64,000 nucleotides of DNA. Origin: Thermaerobacter marianensis (GTDB taxonomy: Bacteria; Bacillota; Sulfobacillia; DVGY01). This document shows, in pieces, positions 41,751 to 50,155 of the stretch; the first letter of the stretch is position 1, and each line of letters opens with the position of its first letter. The translations under genes and the position numbers were made by a program. The stretch spans positions 1 through 64,000 of the forward strand of contig DYGY01000007.1 of NCBI GenBank assembly GCA_020724425.1. The letters are read 5' to 3'. The notes under the pieces are model-generated. The model searched no databases. It was not told where the DNA came from and worked only from the letters and a program-made list of their open reading frames with translations.

Positions 41751-42152
41751 TTACAGATTTATGCCGATAACTCCACCCAATGCACCTATTGTAAAGCCCA
41801 GTAATACTTTGAGAAACACCTCAGAGAGAACTAAAGCCGAAGGAAATATCAGAACTGATAGAGCTGCTGTTATCAATATATAGATGACACCGACCATTCC
41901 TCCGTGAACAAAACCTCTTGTCCTCGCCTTTCTAGAAGCAATAGCGCCACCAACCGCGATGACAGCAAAACCAGTGTATGATAAAACCATCATAGTCAGT
42001 TCCTCTGTTAATTCACTAAAATAGATTACACTAGCCATAACTAAAGATAGAATAATTGATAGAATGGCAACAGTTAAAACTCCTGAGAGCAAAGCTTTGG
42101 GGTCTATAGCGGGCAACTGCTCCTGTTTTTTTAATCTTGATATTGAAGACAT
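41751..42152 (-). CDS. TIGR04086 family membrane protein
   Basis: A 133-residue protein with a short basic N-terminus and four membrane helices. The pattern (GGAIASRKARTRGFVHGG between helices 2 and 3) is that of the TIGR04086/YrzE family, widespread in spore-forming Clostridia and of unknown function. ATG 42152 follows GGAGGT. Confidence 0.82.
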   Translation of the reverse strand: MSSISRLKKQEQLPAIDPKALLSGVLTVAILSIILSLVMASVIYFSELTEELTMMVLSYTGFAVIAVGGAIASRKARTRGFVHGGMVGVIYILITAALSVLIFPSALVLSEVFLKVLLGFTIGALGGVIGINL

Positions 42153-42210
42153 TTTCCCCACCTCCCTCCATCTGCTATATGTTATACAACAAGGTGGGGA
42201 TATATGCTGA

Positions 42211-42241
42211 AAAGCGAATGCCCTGTTAGGACATTCGCTTT
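42211..42241 (-). terminator. Terminator of the small charged protein gene
   Basis: AGCGAATG / CATTCGCT stem (42213-42239) and T run on the minus strand. Confidence 0.8.
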
Positions 42242-42244
42242 CTG

Positions 42245-42487
42245 TTACCGTTCCTGCCGGTTTATCTTCTGGCGATCTCGTTTGTGATCCTTAAAGCTAG
42301 GGGTAACGCGTCGAGCCTGATCAGAAGGAAAATGACCTTGCAAATTTTCTCCATGCTGCTCAGTAAAGCGGTTGATCATCTGCTCATCACTAACATTCCC
42401 CGGAAGCCCCAAGTCTTCAGCAAACTCATGCCTTAGCCTATCAACAGCATTACGCTGTTGTTCATTGTCACGCTTCTTGCGACCCAC
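42245..42487 (-). CDS. Small highly charged hypothetical protein
   Basis: An 80-residue protein rich in Arg, Glu, Gln and Asp with no hydrophobic core stretch (MGRKKRDNEQQRNAVDRLRH at the start, KDHKRDRQKINRQER at the end). GTG 42487 is preceded by AAGGAGGTG. Its composition suggests a disordered or nucleic-acid-associated protein, possibly a spore protein, but I cannot match a family. Confidence 0.7.
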   Translation of the reverse strand: MGRKKRDNEQQRNAVDRLRHEFAEDLGLPGNVSDEQMINRFTEQHGENLQGHFPSDQARRVTPSFKDHKRDRQKINRQER

Positions 42488-42580
42488 AAGAACACCTCCT
42501 TGCATATCCGACATCTCTAGCCGAACACTGCAAGAATAGTATTCCCGGGATACAAAAGAATTTGCCTGCAACAATTTAAT

Positions 42581-43378
42581 CTAATCGTCGATTTCTGGTA
42601 AAAAATCCTTTTGCAAACCTTCCTGCCAATGACTTATTTCTGATAACATAACCTCATCAGTTAGATTTAGCTGTAGTGGTGTAATAGAAATCATGTTATT
42701 CTTTATTGCCGCAATATCTGTATCTTCACTATTATTGTCTTCCATAACTTCTCCAGCCATCCAATAATATTTACGACCCCGAGGATCAATTCTTTCCTCA
42801 AACAAATTACTATACTTTCTCTCTCCAAGTCTAGTTATGGCAACACCACTGAACTTATTACGCTCTAAGGGTGGTATGTTAATATTCAGAAGGGTAGCTT
42901 TAGGTAAACCTTCCTTAGCAATTCTTTGCACTAATACAGCGATAAAGTCAGCTGCTGGTCCAAAATCAACATCATCAAATGCAGTTAACGATACCGCTAA
43001 AGAAGGTATTCCCAACAACACACCTTCCATGGCTGCTGAAACAGTCCCAGAATACAGAACATCTGTACCCAAATTTGAACCCCTATTTATCCCGGAAATG
43101 ACTAGGTCTGGTGGTTCTGGTAATACAGCTTTTACCCCGATTTTGGTACAATCTGCAGGTGTTCCATTAACAGACCAGATTTGACCCTTAGCACTAGGAA
43201 AGTCAACCTCTGTTATGTGCAATGGCTTATGCAATGTAATTGCGTGTCCACTGGCACTCCTTTCTCTATCCGGTGCAACAACATAAACTTCTATGTTAGG
43301 CAGTCTCTCAAGATGTTCTCTTAAAGACTGAATCCCTTCTGCATAGACACCATCATCATTGGTCAGTAGTACGCGCAT
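42581..43378 (-). CDS. surE: 5'/3'-nucleotidase SurE
   Basis: A 265-residue metal-dependent nucleotidase that dephosphorylates nucleoside 5'- and 3'-monophosphates. N-terminal metal site LLTNDDGVYAEGI, then APDRERSASGHAIT, NGTPADCTK and ISGINRGSNLG. Complete length for the family. Confidence 0.97.
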   Translation of the reverse strand: MRVLLTNDDGVYAEGIQSLREHLERLPNIEVYVVAPDRERSASGHAITLHKPLHITEVDFPSAKGQIWSVNGTPADCTKIGVKAVLPEPPDLVISGINRGSNLGTDVLYSGTVSAAMEGVLLGIPSLAVSLTAFDDVDFGPAADFIAVLVQRIAKEGLPKATLLNINIPPLERNKFSGVAITRLGERKYSNLFEERIDPRGRKYYWMAGEVMEDNNSEDTDIAAIKNNMISITPLQLNLTDEVMLSEISHWQEGLQKDFLPEIDD

Positions 43379-43440
43379 ATTAGTTCCTCCTTTGCATTTT
43401 TTATACTGTATATCAAATACTCATCTCATTCAAGAGAAAT

Positions 43441-44181
43441 TCAATTTTTGCTTAAGAAAACCTCTAATCCATCAGTCTGTAACTTAAGAATTCCTTGTTC
43501 AAAAGGATAGTAAGCATTAGCAGTATCAATGTGTTCCCCACTCCTTACCAAAATTTCTGGCTCTAACTGCTTAATTAACCTTAAAGCAACAGAATTCGCT
43601 ACATCATCGGTGAGAATAACCACATCTGCTTTTAACTCCGGCTTAAGTCTGAAAAAGACCTTCTGTTCCCTTTCCGTGAGGTTATGAACAATCACCATAT
43701 TGACTGAACCTGAACTCAAAAATATCACTGCACCTCTCTCTTCAACCATCTCTTCTAACATTGGGGGGTATAGAACCCTAATACAACTATTCTTATCTAG
43801 CTCTAATTTTCTTTCACTTGTTAATGGCTGAACAGTTAGTGTTGACCACACAACTTCATGATCCATAGCCCAGATCATCTTAATATCAAAGGTTTTTGCT
43901 AGAGCACTAACTAGATGGCCATCTAGGTCTTCTCTACCAAGAATCACCACAAGATCAAGTGACTTAATCTCATTCTTTACAAGAAAAGAATGGATATAGC
44001 TGTATGACTCATAGATATCATGCACGACCAACACATTCTTTTCAGCTGTCTCTATCAAGATAAAGGTACCCTTGAGATCCAAAAACTGCATCTCAAATTC
44101 CAAGAGATCCCCTCCTGCTGGATAAGCCAGAGGATATATAAGCAAAAAGACTATTACCATTAGGATTCCTAACCTGGCCAT
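43441..44181 (-). CDS. ComEC C-terminal-like protein lacking the metal site (degenerate MBL fold)
   Basis: A 246-residue protein with an N-terminal hydrophobic helix (about 3-22). The order MQFLDL-...-ILIETAEKNVLVV, IKSLDLVVILGREDLDGHLV follows the start of the beta-lactamase-fold domain of ComEC, where FLDVGQGD and THPHADHIGGL are expected. Here the Gly-Gln-Gly-Asp and HxHxDH metal ligands are replaced, so hydrolytic activity is unlikely. The stand-alone form with an export or anchor helix suggests a binding or structural role. ATG 44181 follows GGAAGGAGG. This call is by pattern only. Confidence 0.55.
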   Translation of the reverse strand: MARLGILMVIVFLLIYPLAYPAGGDLLEFEMQFLDLKGTFILIETAEKNVLVVHDIYESYSYIHSFLVKNEIKSLDLVVILGREDLDGHLVSALAKTFDIKMIWAMDHEVVWSTLTVQPLTSERKLELDKNSCIRVLYPPMLEEMVEERGAVIFLSSGSVNMVIVHNLTEREQKVFFRLKPELKADVVILTDDVANSVALRLIKQLEPEILVRSGEHIDTANAYYPFEQGILKLQTDGLEVFLSKN

Positions 44182-44356
44182 GTGACATCCTCCTTCCTAT
44201 TCCATCAAAAACCTATCATAACAGGAGCAAAAAACCAGGCTCAACTAGATACTTAATTATATAGGTAAAAGAGGTTAACATATGCAAAGCCTATTAAGGC
44301 CTAAAGGACAAATAGATAATATCTAGAAGAATGTATGTGAGAGGAGATCAGACATC

Positions 44357-45280
44357 ATGAAACTAGTTAGTACCATCAAGTTTAAACCTGAGCAACTAGA
44401 GCTAATGAAAGATTTGGAAATAGTTGATGGCATAAAAAGTGAAGACCTTAAAGAGCAAATCGAGGATGCAGATATCTTCTTTGGTACCATGGATCAAGAA
44501 ACCTTTAGAAGAGCTAAAGCATTGAAATGGTGGCATATCCAGTTCTCGGGCGTAGATCACTTTCTTTATCCAGAAGTAATAGATAGTAATGTTATATTGA
44601 CCAACTCTAGAGGATTACACAGTGACACCATAGCTGACCATGTTTTTATGTTGACCCTTGCCCTACTAAGAGATTTGCCTAAAGCCATCGACAACCAGAA
44701 AAAACACCTGTGGGATCACTATCCAGCAAGAGAGCTTAAGGGAATGACAATGGGGATAATCGGTTTAGGTCAAATTGGTAGAACCATTGCTTTTAGAGCT
44801 AAACATTTTGGTCTTAATACCAGAGGCGTTAGATTTAGTCCTGAACCTGTTGATTCTGTTGATGTGGTCTATAGCCCGGATGAGTTACACGATTTTCTTC
44901 CCTTTTGTGACATACTAGTCTTGATATGTCCCTTAACAGAAAAAACAAGAGGCCTAATCGGCCCCAAAGAACTTGCTTTGCTACCAAAAGGTAGCTATTT
45001 AATTAACGTGGCTAGAGGACCTATTCTAGATGAGCAGGCAATCTATGAATCCCTAGCCAATGGGCACTTAGCTGGAGCTGGTTTGGATGTATTTACTGAG
45101 GAACCTTTACCGGCAGAAAGCCCTCTCTGGAGTCAGCCAGGAGTTATTATAACGCCTCATAACGCTGGCACCCAGAAAGACTACCTTGCCAAAGCAACAG
45201 CCATGTTTATCGATAACCTCAATCTCTACCGGGCTTGTAAAACGCTTAAGAACATCATCAACAAGGAACTAGGCTACTAA
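44357..45280 (+). CDS. D-isomer-specific 2-hydroxyacid dehydrogenase family protein
   Basis: A 307-residue NAD(P)-dependent dehydrogenase. Nucleotide site GIIGLGQIGRTIAFRAKHFG (about 131-150), catalytic arginine in INVARGPILDE, glutamate in FTEEPLP and histidine in ITPHNAG. This family reduces 2-oxo acids such as hydroxypyruvate or glyoxylate; specificity is open. GAGAGGAGA precedes the ATG. It is an isolated plus-strand gene in a minus-strand block; its stop overlaps that of ylbF by four bases. Confidence 0.9.
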   Translation: MKLVSTIKFKPEQLELMKDLEIVDGIKSEDLKEQIEDADIFFGTMDQETFRRAKALKWWHIQFSGVDHFLYPEVIDSNVILTNSRGLHSDTIADHVFMLTLALLRDLPKAIDNQKKHLWDHYPARELKGMTMGIIGLGQIGRTIAFRAKHFGLNTRGVRFSPEPVDSVDVVYSPDELHDFLPFCDILVLICPLTEKTRGLIGPKELALLPKGSYLINVARGPILDEQAIYESLANGHLAGAGLDVFTEEPLPAESPLWSQPGVIITPHNAGTQKDYLAKATAMFIDNLNLYRACKTLKNIINKELGY

Positions 45281-45633
45281 AACTCATCTTCCAATCCTGA
45301 CCATAACTCAATGTTATCAGTCAGGATTTTTTCTATGTCTGCTAGTATAGTAATTACTCTTGTTTCAGCCTCTAAGAAAGCCTTTATCTTGGGATTAAGA
45401 CTTATAATCTCATAAAGCTTTTCCATTCTCTCCTGTTCTTCAGGTGCTATCCCATTACCACTTAACTGTGCAGCATGCACTGATAACTGTTGCTGCCTGA
45501 AGTCCTGAAATGTCTTCTGGGCTATCTCATCATCCATGATATCATTTTTCGCTTCCCAATACTTTTGATACTCATCACTGTTCTTTAATGCTCTAGCTAA
45601 TTGATGCGCATAATCATACACTGCTTGACTCAT
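45277..45633 (-). CDS. YlbF/YmcA family protein
   Basis: A 118-residue helical protein with the YlbF-family pattern (AYDYAHQLARALK-type start, KTFQDFRQQQLSVHAAQLSG, EKLYEIISLNPKIKAFLEAE). In B. subtilis YlbF, YmcA and YaaT form the Y-complex that modulates RNase Y and sporulation. ATG 45633 follows AGGAGG. RNase Y and YmdB are in the same window, but 40 kb away. Confidence 0.85.
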   Translation of the reverse strand: MSQAVYDYAHQLARALKNSDEYQKYWEAKNDIMDDEIAQKTFQDFRQQQLSVHAAQLSGNGIAPEEQERMEKLYEIISLNPKIKAFLEAETRVITILADIEKILTDNIELWSGLEDEF

Positions 45634-45653
45634 CACAGGCACCTCCTGAATTC

Positions 45654-46988
45654 TTAGAGTTGCTTTCTTTGTTCAGTCATACCTTCTGTAGCGTCTCTCT
45701 TAATTCTCAGGCCTCTCTCTAACATTTCAGCTACAACTCGTTTTTCGTCAATTCTTGTACTTTTGCCGTTTTCCACAACTATGTTGCCATCAATAATAAC
45801 TGTCTCAACATCCTTACCCTGAACCGAATATGCCAACAAAGAAGCCAAATTATGATGAGGGGTTAAGTGTGCTTGATTCAAGTCAATTACAATGAGATCT
45901 GCTTTAAAGCCAGCTGCAATATTCCCTACCCTATCAAAACCCAACACCTTAGCCCCATCTATAGTTGCCATTCTCAAAATTTGTTCGCTGTTAATAGCTG
46001 AAGCGTCACCTGTATAGTTTTTCTGTAACCAGGCAGCTAGTTTCATCTCAGCAAAAAGGTCTAGTGTGTTAGTACTAGCTGCACCATCAGTCCCAAGGGA
46101 TACCAGACCACCCTGAGCCAATAGAGAAGCAATCGGTGCAACACCACTAGCAAGCTTCAGATTACTAACCGGATTATGGGCAATACCTACCTGTTTTTCT
46201 ACCAGTATCTTTTGATCAGAATCATCCACATGTACTGTATGAGCTGCTAAAACCTGATGTTCAAACAAGCCAAGCTCCTCAAGAACCTTAACCGGTGACT
46301 TATTAAACTGCCTATAGCTATCTTCAACCTCTTTAAGAGTCTCAGAAACATGAATATGGATACCTGTACCAAGCTCTGAAGCAAGATCTATAACCTCATT
46401 TAGAAAATCTGGTGGACAGGTATATAAAGCATGAGGACCAAGCATAACCTGAATGCGACCATGACCGGCTAGATGATAAGTATCAAAGAATTCCCTACTG
46501 CCTAAGAGATATTCCTGTGTGTTCGGACCTAACCCAATCATACCCTTGGCTAGACTAGCACGCATACCACTCTCAAGTACAGCCTCTGCTGTCTTATCCA
46601 TATAGAAATACATATCTGCAAACGTGGTAGTCCCACTCTTTTGCATCTCCAGGATAGCTGCAAGAGAACCCCAATATACATCTTCAGGAGTCATGCAATC
46701 CTCAGCAGGAAAGATGTCTCTTTCTAGCCATGTCTGTAAGGGAACATCATCCGAATATCCTCTTAAAAGACTCATAGCTGCATGGTTATGTGTATTAACA
46801 AGACCAGGCATAATAGCTCTACCAGGAAGGGAAAGAACCCTATCAGGTTGCCATTCTAGAAGATGCAGATCACTTACAGAACCCACACTCTTTATCAGGT
46901 TATCTTCAATGGCAACATAACCATTCTGAATTACCTTTAATGTTACATCCCAGTATAGAATCGCTGCATCTTTAAGCAATATTTTCAA
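45654..46988 (-). CDS. mtaD: 5-methylthioadenosine/S-adenosylhomocysteine deaminase
   Basis: A 444-residue metal-dependent amidohydrolase that deaminates MTA and SAH to the inosyl forms. Metal motifs: MPGLVNTHNHAAMSLLRG, HIHVSETLKE, LAAHTVHVD and SLGTDGAAS. TTG start at 46988 with GGGAGGG upstream. It lies after ahcY and mtnP on the same strand, giving a complete salvage module for adenosyl nucleosides. Confidence 0.92.
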   Translation of the reverse strand: MKILLKDAAILYWDVTLKVIQNGYVAIEDNLIKSVGSVSDLHLLEWQPDRVLSLPGRAIMPGLVNTHNHAAMSLLRGYSDDVPLQTWLERDIFPAEDCMTPEDVYWGSLAAILEMQKSGTTTFADMYFYMDKTAEAVLESGMRASLAKGMIGLGPNTQEYLLGSREFFDTYHLAGHGRIQVMLGPHALYTCPPDFLNEVIDLASELGTGIHIHVSETLKEVEDSYRQFNKSPVKVLEELGLFEHQVLAAHTVHVDDSDQKILVEKQVGIAHNPVSNLKLASGVAPIASLLAQGGLVSLGTDGAASTNTLDLFAEMKLAAWLQKNYTGDASAINSEQILRMATIDGAKVLGFDRVGNIAAGFKADLIVIDLNQAHLTPHHNLASLLAYSVQGKDVETVIIDGNIVVENGKSTRIDEKRVVAEMLERGLRIKRDATEGMTEQRKQL

Positions 46989-47002
46989 GAGTGTTTCCCT
47001 CC

Positions 47003-48253
47003 CTATACTTGCCAGCTCTTTAGGTACCTAACTTGATCCTCTGTTAGAGAATCTATTTTAATCCCTAAAGCTTCTAAACGCATAGCCAGTACCATTCTAT
47101 CTAATTCTACCGGAAGATTAACCACTCTTTTACCCAGTTCCTGATAATGCTGGGCCACATGGTTAAGGGCCAATACTTGAGAAGCAAAAGAAAGATCCAT
47201 AATCTCTGCTGGATGTCCATCACCGGCAGCTAAATTTACTAATCTACCTTCAGCTAGGAGATAGATTCTTCTACCATCAGTCAGGGTGTATTCCGTAATG
47301 TTTGGCCGTACTTCCTTTTGCTCAACACTTAAGCTATCTAAGTCAGGTTTAGCAATTTCAACATCAAAATGACCAGCATTGGCAAGAATGGCTTTATCTT
47401 TCATGGCAAGAAAATGCTCTTTACGAATCGCATACTTATTACCCGTTACTGTAACAAAGAAATCGCCTTGTCTAGCAGCATCCACCAAAGGCATGACTCT
47501 GAAACCATCCATTAAGGCTTCATTAGCCCTAATTGGATCTACTTCGGTTACAATCACATCGGCACCAAGACCCTTAGCTCGCATGGCTACACCTTTACCA
47601 CACCAGCCATAACCAACGATAACGGCTGTCTTACCTGATACCACAAGATTGGTATTCCTCATGATAGCATCCCAGGTAGATTGGCCTGTACCATACCGAT
47701 TATCAAAAAGATACTTGCTATAGGCGTCATTTACAGCCAGCATGGGGAACTCTAAAACCCCATCTGCTTCCATAGCTCTTAACCTTATGACTCCTGTAGT
47801 GGTCTCTTCTGAGCCACCTAGAATATCACCTAATGCTTCTCTTCTTTCTTGATGCAATAAAGAGACTAAATCGCCACCATCATCAAGAATCAGCTGTGGT
47901 TTATCATCTACAATCTTGTTAAGGAAACTATGATATTCTTCAGGTGTTGCTCCATACCAGGCATACACCTTCACACCTTCAGAAGCTAAAGCAGCAGCCA
48001 CATCATCCTGAGTAGATAAAGGATTGCTACCGGCAATACTAACCTCTGCACCTGCTCTTTGCAAAATCATAGCAAGGTATGCAGTCTTAGCTTCCAAATG
48101 CAAAGCAATACCTATCCTTTTGCCCTCTAATGCCCTAGTATACCTCTTATCAGAACCTATTAGATTGAGTACAGGGAGATGATTACTAACCCAGTCAATC
48201 TTTTTTTTCCCTCTAGCCTTCAGATTAAGATCTCTTACCATTGATGTGGTCAC
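47003..48253 (-). CDS. ahcY: Adenosylhomocysteinase
   Basis: A 416-residue NAD-dependent hydrolase that splits S-adenosylhomocysteine (or the inosyl form made by MtaD). The NAD-binding motif is [17 protein letters not shown]. Catalytic-region motifs include [25 protein letters not shown] and NAGHFDVEI. The length is that of the short archaeal/thermophilic form without the eukaryotic-type insert. GTG start after AGGGGGTCC. Confidence 0.95.
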   Translation of the reverse strand: MTTSMVRDLNLKARGKKKIDWVSNHLPVLNLIGSDKRYTRALEGKRIGIALHLEAKTAYLAMILQRAGAEVSIAGSNPLSTQDDVAAALASEGVKVYAWYGATPEEYHSFLNKIVDDKPQLILDDGGDLVSLLHQERREALGDILGGSEETTTGVIRLRAMEADGVLEFPMLAVNDAYSKYLFDNRYGTGQSTWDAIMRNTNLVVSGKTAVIVGYGWCGKGVAMRAKGLGADVIVTEVDPIRANEALMDGFRVMPLVDAARQGDFFVTVTGNKYAIRKEHFLAMKDKAILANAGHFDVEIAKPDLDSLSVEQKEVRPNITEYTLTDGRRIYLLAEGRLVNLAAGDGHPAEIMDLSFASQVLALNHVAQHYQELGKRVVNLPVELDRMVLAMRLEALGIKIDSLTEDQVRYLKSWQV

Positions 48254-48265
48254 TATCAGGACCCC

Positions 48266-49057
48266 CTATTTACTTAATCCTGGTAAATCATACCCTAATT
48301 CTACACAGCTACAATGGTGTTCCGCAGGAATATTTGGTATGGCTGACATAACCAGCTCTTTTAGGTTCTTCCCGTGTTCAGCCATAATCTCCAAAACCTC
48401 TTCATGACTGACAACATTGGTAGATACACCTGCCGCATAATTGGTTACCATACCTACAGTGCTATAGCACATACCAGCTTCTCTAGCGAGAACAACCTCA
48501 GGAACACTGGTCATACCCACAACATCGCCACCAAGTATTCTGTATGCTTTAATCTCAGCTGCTGTTTCAAAACGAGGTCCCTCTGCTGTTACATAGCAAC
48601 CCCCATTATGCATTGAAAGACCAAGCTCTCTACCCTTGTCATAAAGGATTTGGCGTAATTGGGGACAATATGGTTCGGTTACGTTTTGATGGATAACTCC
48701 AGCTTCTCCACCTTCAAAGAAAGTAACGGGGCGGACTTTAGTAAAGTCTAGGAATTGATCTAACATAACCATATCACCGGGAACTAGCTCTTCTCTTAAA
48801 GAACCTACCGCTGCTGTAGCAATAATTCTCTTTACACCAAGGCTCTTTAAAGCCCAGATATTTGCCCTATAGTTAACCAGATGAGGTGGTACTGAATGAC
48901 CCCTGCCATGTCTGGCCATGAAACCAACTTCTTCTCCATTATAGGTACCACTGATAACTAAAGCATCACCATATGGTGTTTTAATATCAAGTTCCTTGAT
49001 GTTGTCAAGAATCCCTGGATCATATACACCTGTTCCTCCGATAATAGCTACTCTCAT
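48266..49057 (-). CDS. mtnP: S-methyl-5'-thioadenosine phosphorylase
   Basis: A 263-residue MTAP/PNP-family phosphorylase that releases a purine base and 5-methylthioribose-1-phosphate. Motifs: IGGTGVYDPG, RHGRGHSVPPHLVNYRANIWAL (seen as GHSVPPH), TAAVGSL and GMTSVPEVVLAREA. I use ATG 49057 (site AAAGGAG upstream) rather than the longer frame from 49087. In similar clusters, related enzymes prefer methylthioinosine or other 6-oxopurines, so the base preference is open. Confidence 0.92.
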   Translation of the reverse strand: MRVAIIGGTGVYDPGILDNIKELDIKTPYGDALVISGTYNGEEVGFMARHGRGHSVPPHLVNYRANIWALKSLGVKRIIATAAVGSLREELVPGDMVMLDQFLDFTKVRPVTFFEGGEAGVIHQNVTEPYCPQLRQILYDKGRELGLSMHNGGCYVTAEGPRFETAAEIKAYRILGGDVVGMTSVPEVVLAREAGMCYSTVGMVTNYAAGVSTNVVSHEEVLEIMAEHGKNLKELVMSAIPNIPAEHHCSCVELGYDLPGLSK

Positions 49058-49077
49058 GCTTTTTTCTCCTTTCAGAT

Positions 49078-49108
49078 TAAAAGGCACCCGCTTTACACAA
49101 GGGCGCCC
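49078..49108 (-). terminator. Terminator between marR and mtnP
   Basis: GGCGCCC / GGGTGCC stem (one G-U) then TTTT on the minus strand. It separates the regulator from the salvage operon. Confidence 0.75.
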
Positions 49109-49124
49109 TGTATCTCAAAATATG

Positions 49125-49631
49125 TTAAGATTCCTTGCAATCCCTGGTATCATGAGTCATCACTTCATGCAATCTCTTGAGCGTCTTTAGCAGATGTTCC
49201 TGTTCAGCAAGCTCTACCTCAGCAAAAATGGATGCCAGGTACCCTTCCCTTGCCTTGAGGACCTCTTCAATTAAACGATGACCCTTTTCTTTAACAACTA
49301 TCCGGATAACCCGACGGTCCTCGGGATTACGTTCCCTCTCCACTAGTTCATTGCGTTCCATCCTATCAACCAAATCAGTTACCGTACTAGAAGCAAGATA
49401 AAGATGCTGACACAGTTCACCCATAGTTAAATCGCCACGGTGCACAAGAACCTGCAAGGCTTCAAACTGTGGTGGTGTAATGTCAAAACTATTAAGAATT
49501 TCTCGACCTCTTTGTTTGACGATATATGAAACTGTACGGAGATAGTAGTCAGTTTCCTGAACCATATTCTCAAAATCAGGTTTGAACTTGTCCTCCTGTG
49601 CCTTATCAAAACTATCAGGTGTTCTAGTCAT
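49125..49631 (-). CDS. MarR-family transcriptional regulator
   Basis: A 168-residue winged-helix regulator. DNA-recognition region: MGELCQHLYLASSTVTDLVDRMERNELVERERNPEDRRV (about 90-130), with helices on both sides for dimerisation. ATG 49631 follows AAAGGTGG. No nearby efflux or degradative operon indicates its ligand. It is 22 nt downstream of ndk. Confidence 0.9.
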   Translation of the reverse strand: MTRTPDSFDKAQEDKFKPDFENMVQETDYYLRTVSYIVKQRGREILNSFDITPPQFEALQVLVHRGDLTMGELCQHLYLASSTVTDLVDRMERNELVERERNPEDRRVIRIVVKEKGHRLIEEVLKAREGYLASIFAEVELAEQEHLLKTLKRLHEVMTHDTRDCKES

Positions 49632-49653
49632 CCGGCTCACCACCTTTCTTGTT

Positions 49654-50100
49654 CTAGTAGACCCAGTCCTCTATCTTTTTAGCATAATCAATAATCTCAT
49701 TATCATTAAAGAATAGGCTTATTTCTCTCTCTGCAGACTCTAGAGCATCTGAACCATGAATGACATTCTTGCCAATGGTAAGACCAAAATCTCCCCTAAT
49801 AGTTCCTGGAGCAGCTTGCTGAGGGTTAGTAGCACCCATAAGAGTCCTAGCTACCCCTACCGCATTGTCACCCTCTAAAACCATAGCAACAACAGGACCA
49901 GAAGTAATGAACTCTACTAGTTCACCAAAAAACGGTTTATCCTGATGAGCCTCATAATGACGACCCGCCAATTCCTCTGTAATATGTACCATTTTTACGC
50001 CGGCAAGGCGAAGTCCTTTAGCCTCAAAACGACCAATAATTTCACCCACCAGATTTCTTTGTACGCCATCAGGTTTGACCATAACAAATGTACGTTCCAC
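49654..50100 (-). CDS. ndk: Nucleoside-diphosphate kinase
   Basis: A 148-residue NDP kinase. Catalytic histidine in [16 protein letters not shown] (about 115-130), plus [21 protein letters not shown] and [18 protein letters not shown] start with TAAGGAGG ten bases upstream. Confidence 0.97.
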   Translation of the reverse strand: MERTFVMVKPDGVQRNLVGEIIGRFEAKGLRLAGVKMVHITEELAGRHYEAHQDKPFFGELVEFITSGPVVAMVLEGDNAVGVARTLMGATNPQQAAPGTIRGDFGLTIGKNVIHGSDALESAEREISLFFNDNEIIDYAKKIEDWVY

Positions 50101-50118
50101 TACCTATTTCCTCCTTAA

Positions 50119-50136
50119 CTAGTATTTCGATACTAG
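50119..50136. other. Perfect tetraloop hairpin upstream of ndk
   Basis: CTAGTAT / ATACTAG around a 4-nt loop (TTCG on plus, CGAA on minus), directly before the ndk ribosome site. There is no T tract. It could be an mRNA stability or translational element. Confidence 0.45.
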
Positions 50137-50155
50137 AATAACATGATAGACCCGA

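Noticed and set aside
43441-44181. Active metallo-beta-lactamase-fold hydrolase
   Set aside because: The HxHxDH metal ligands are absent.
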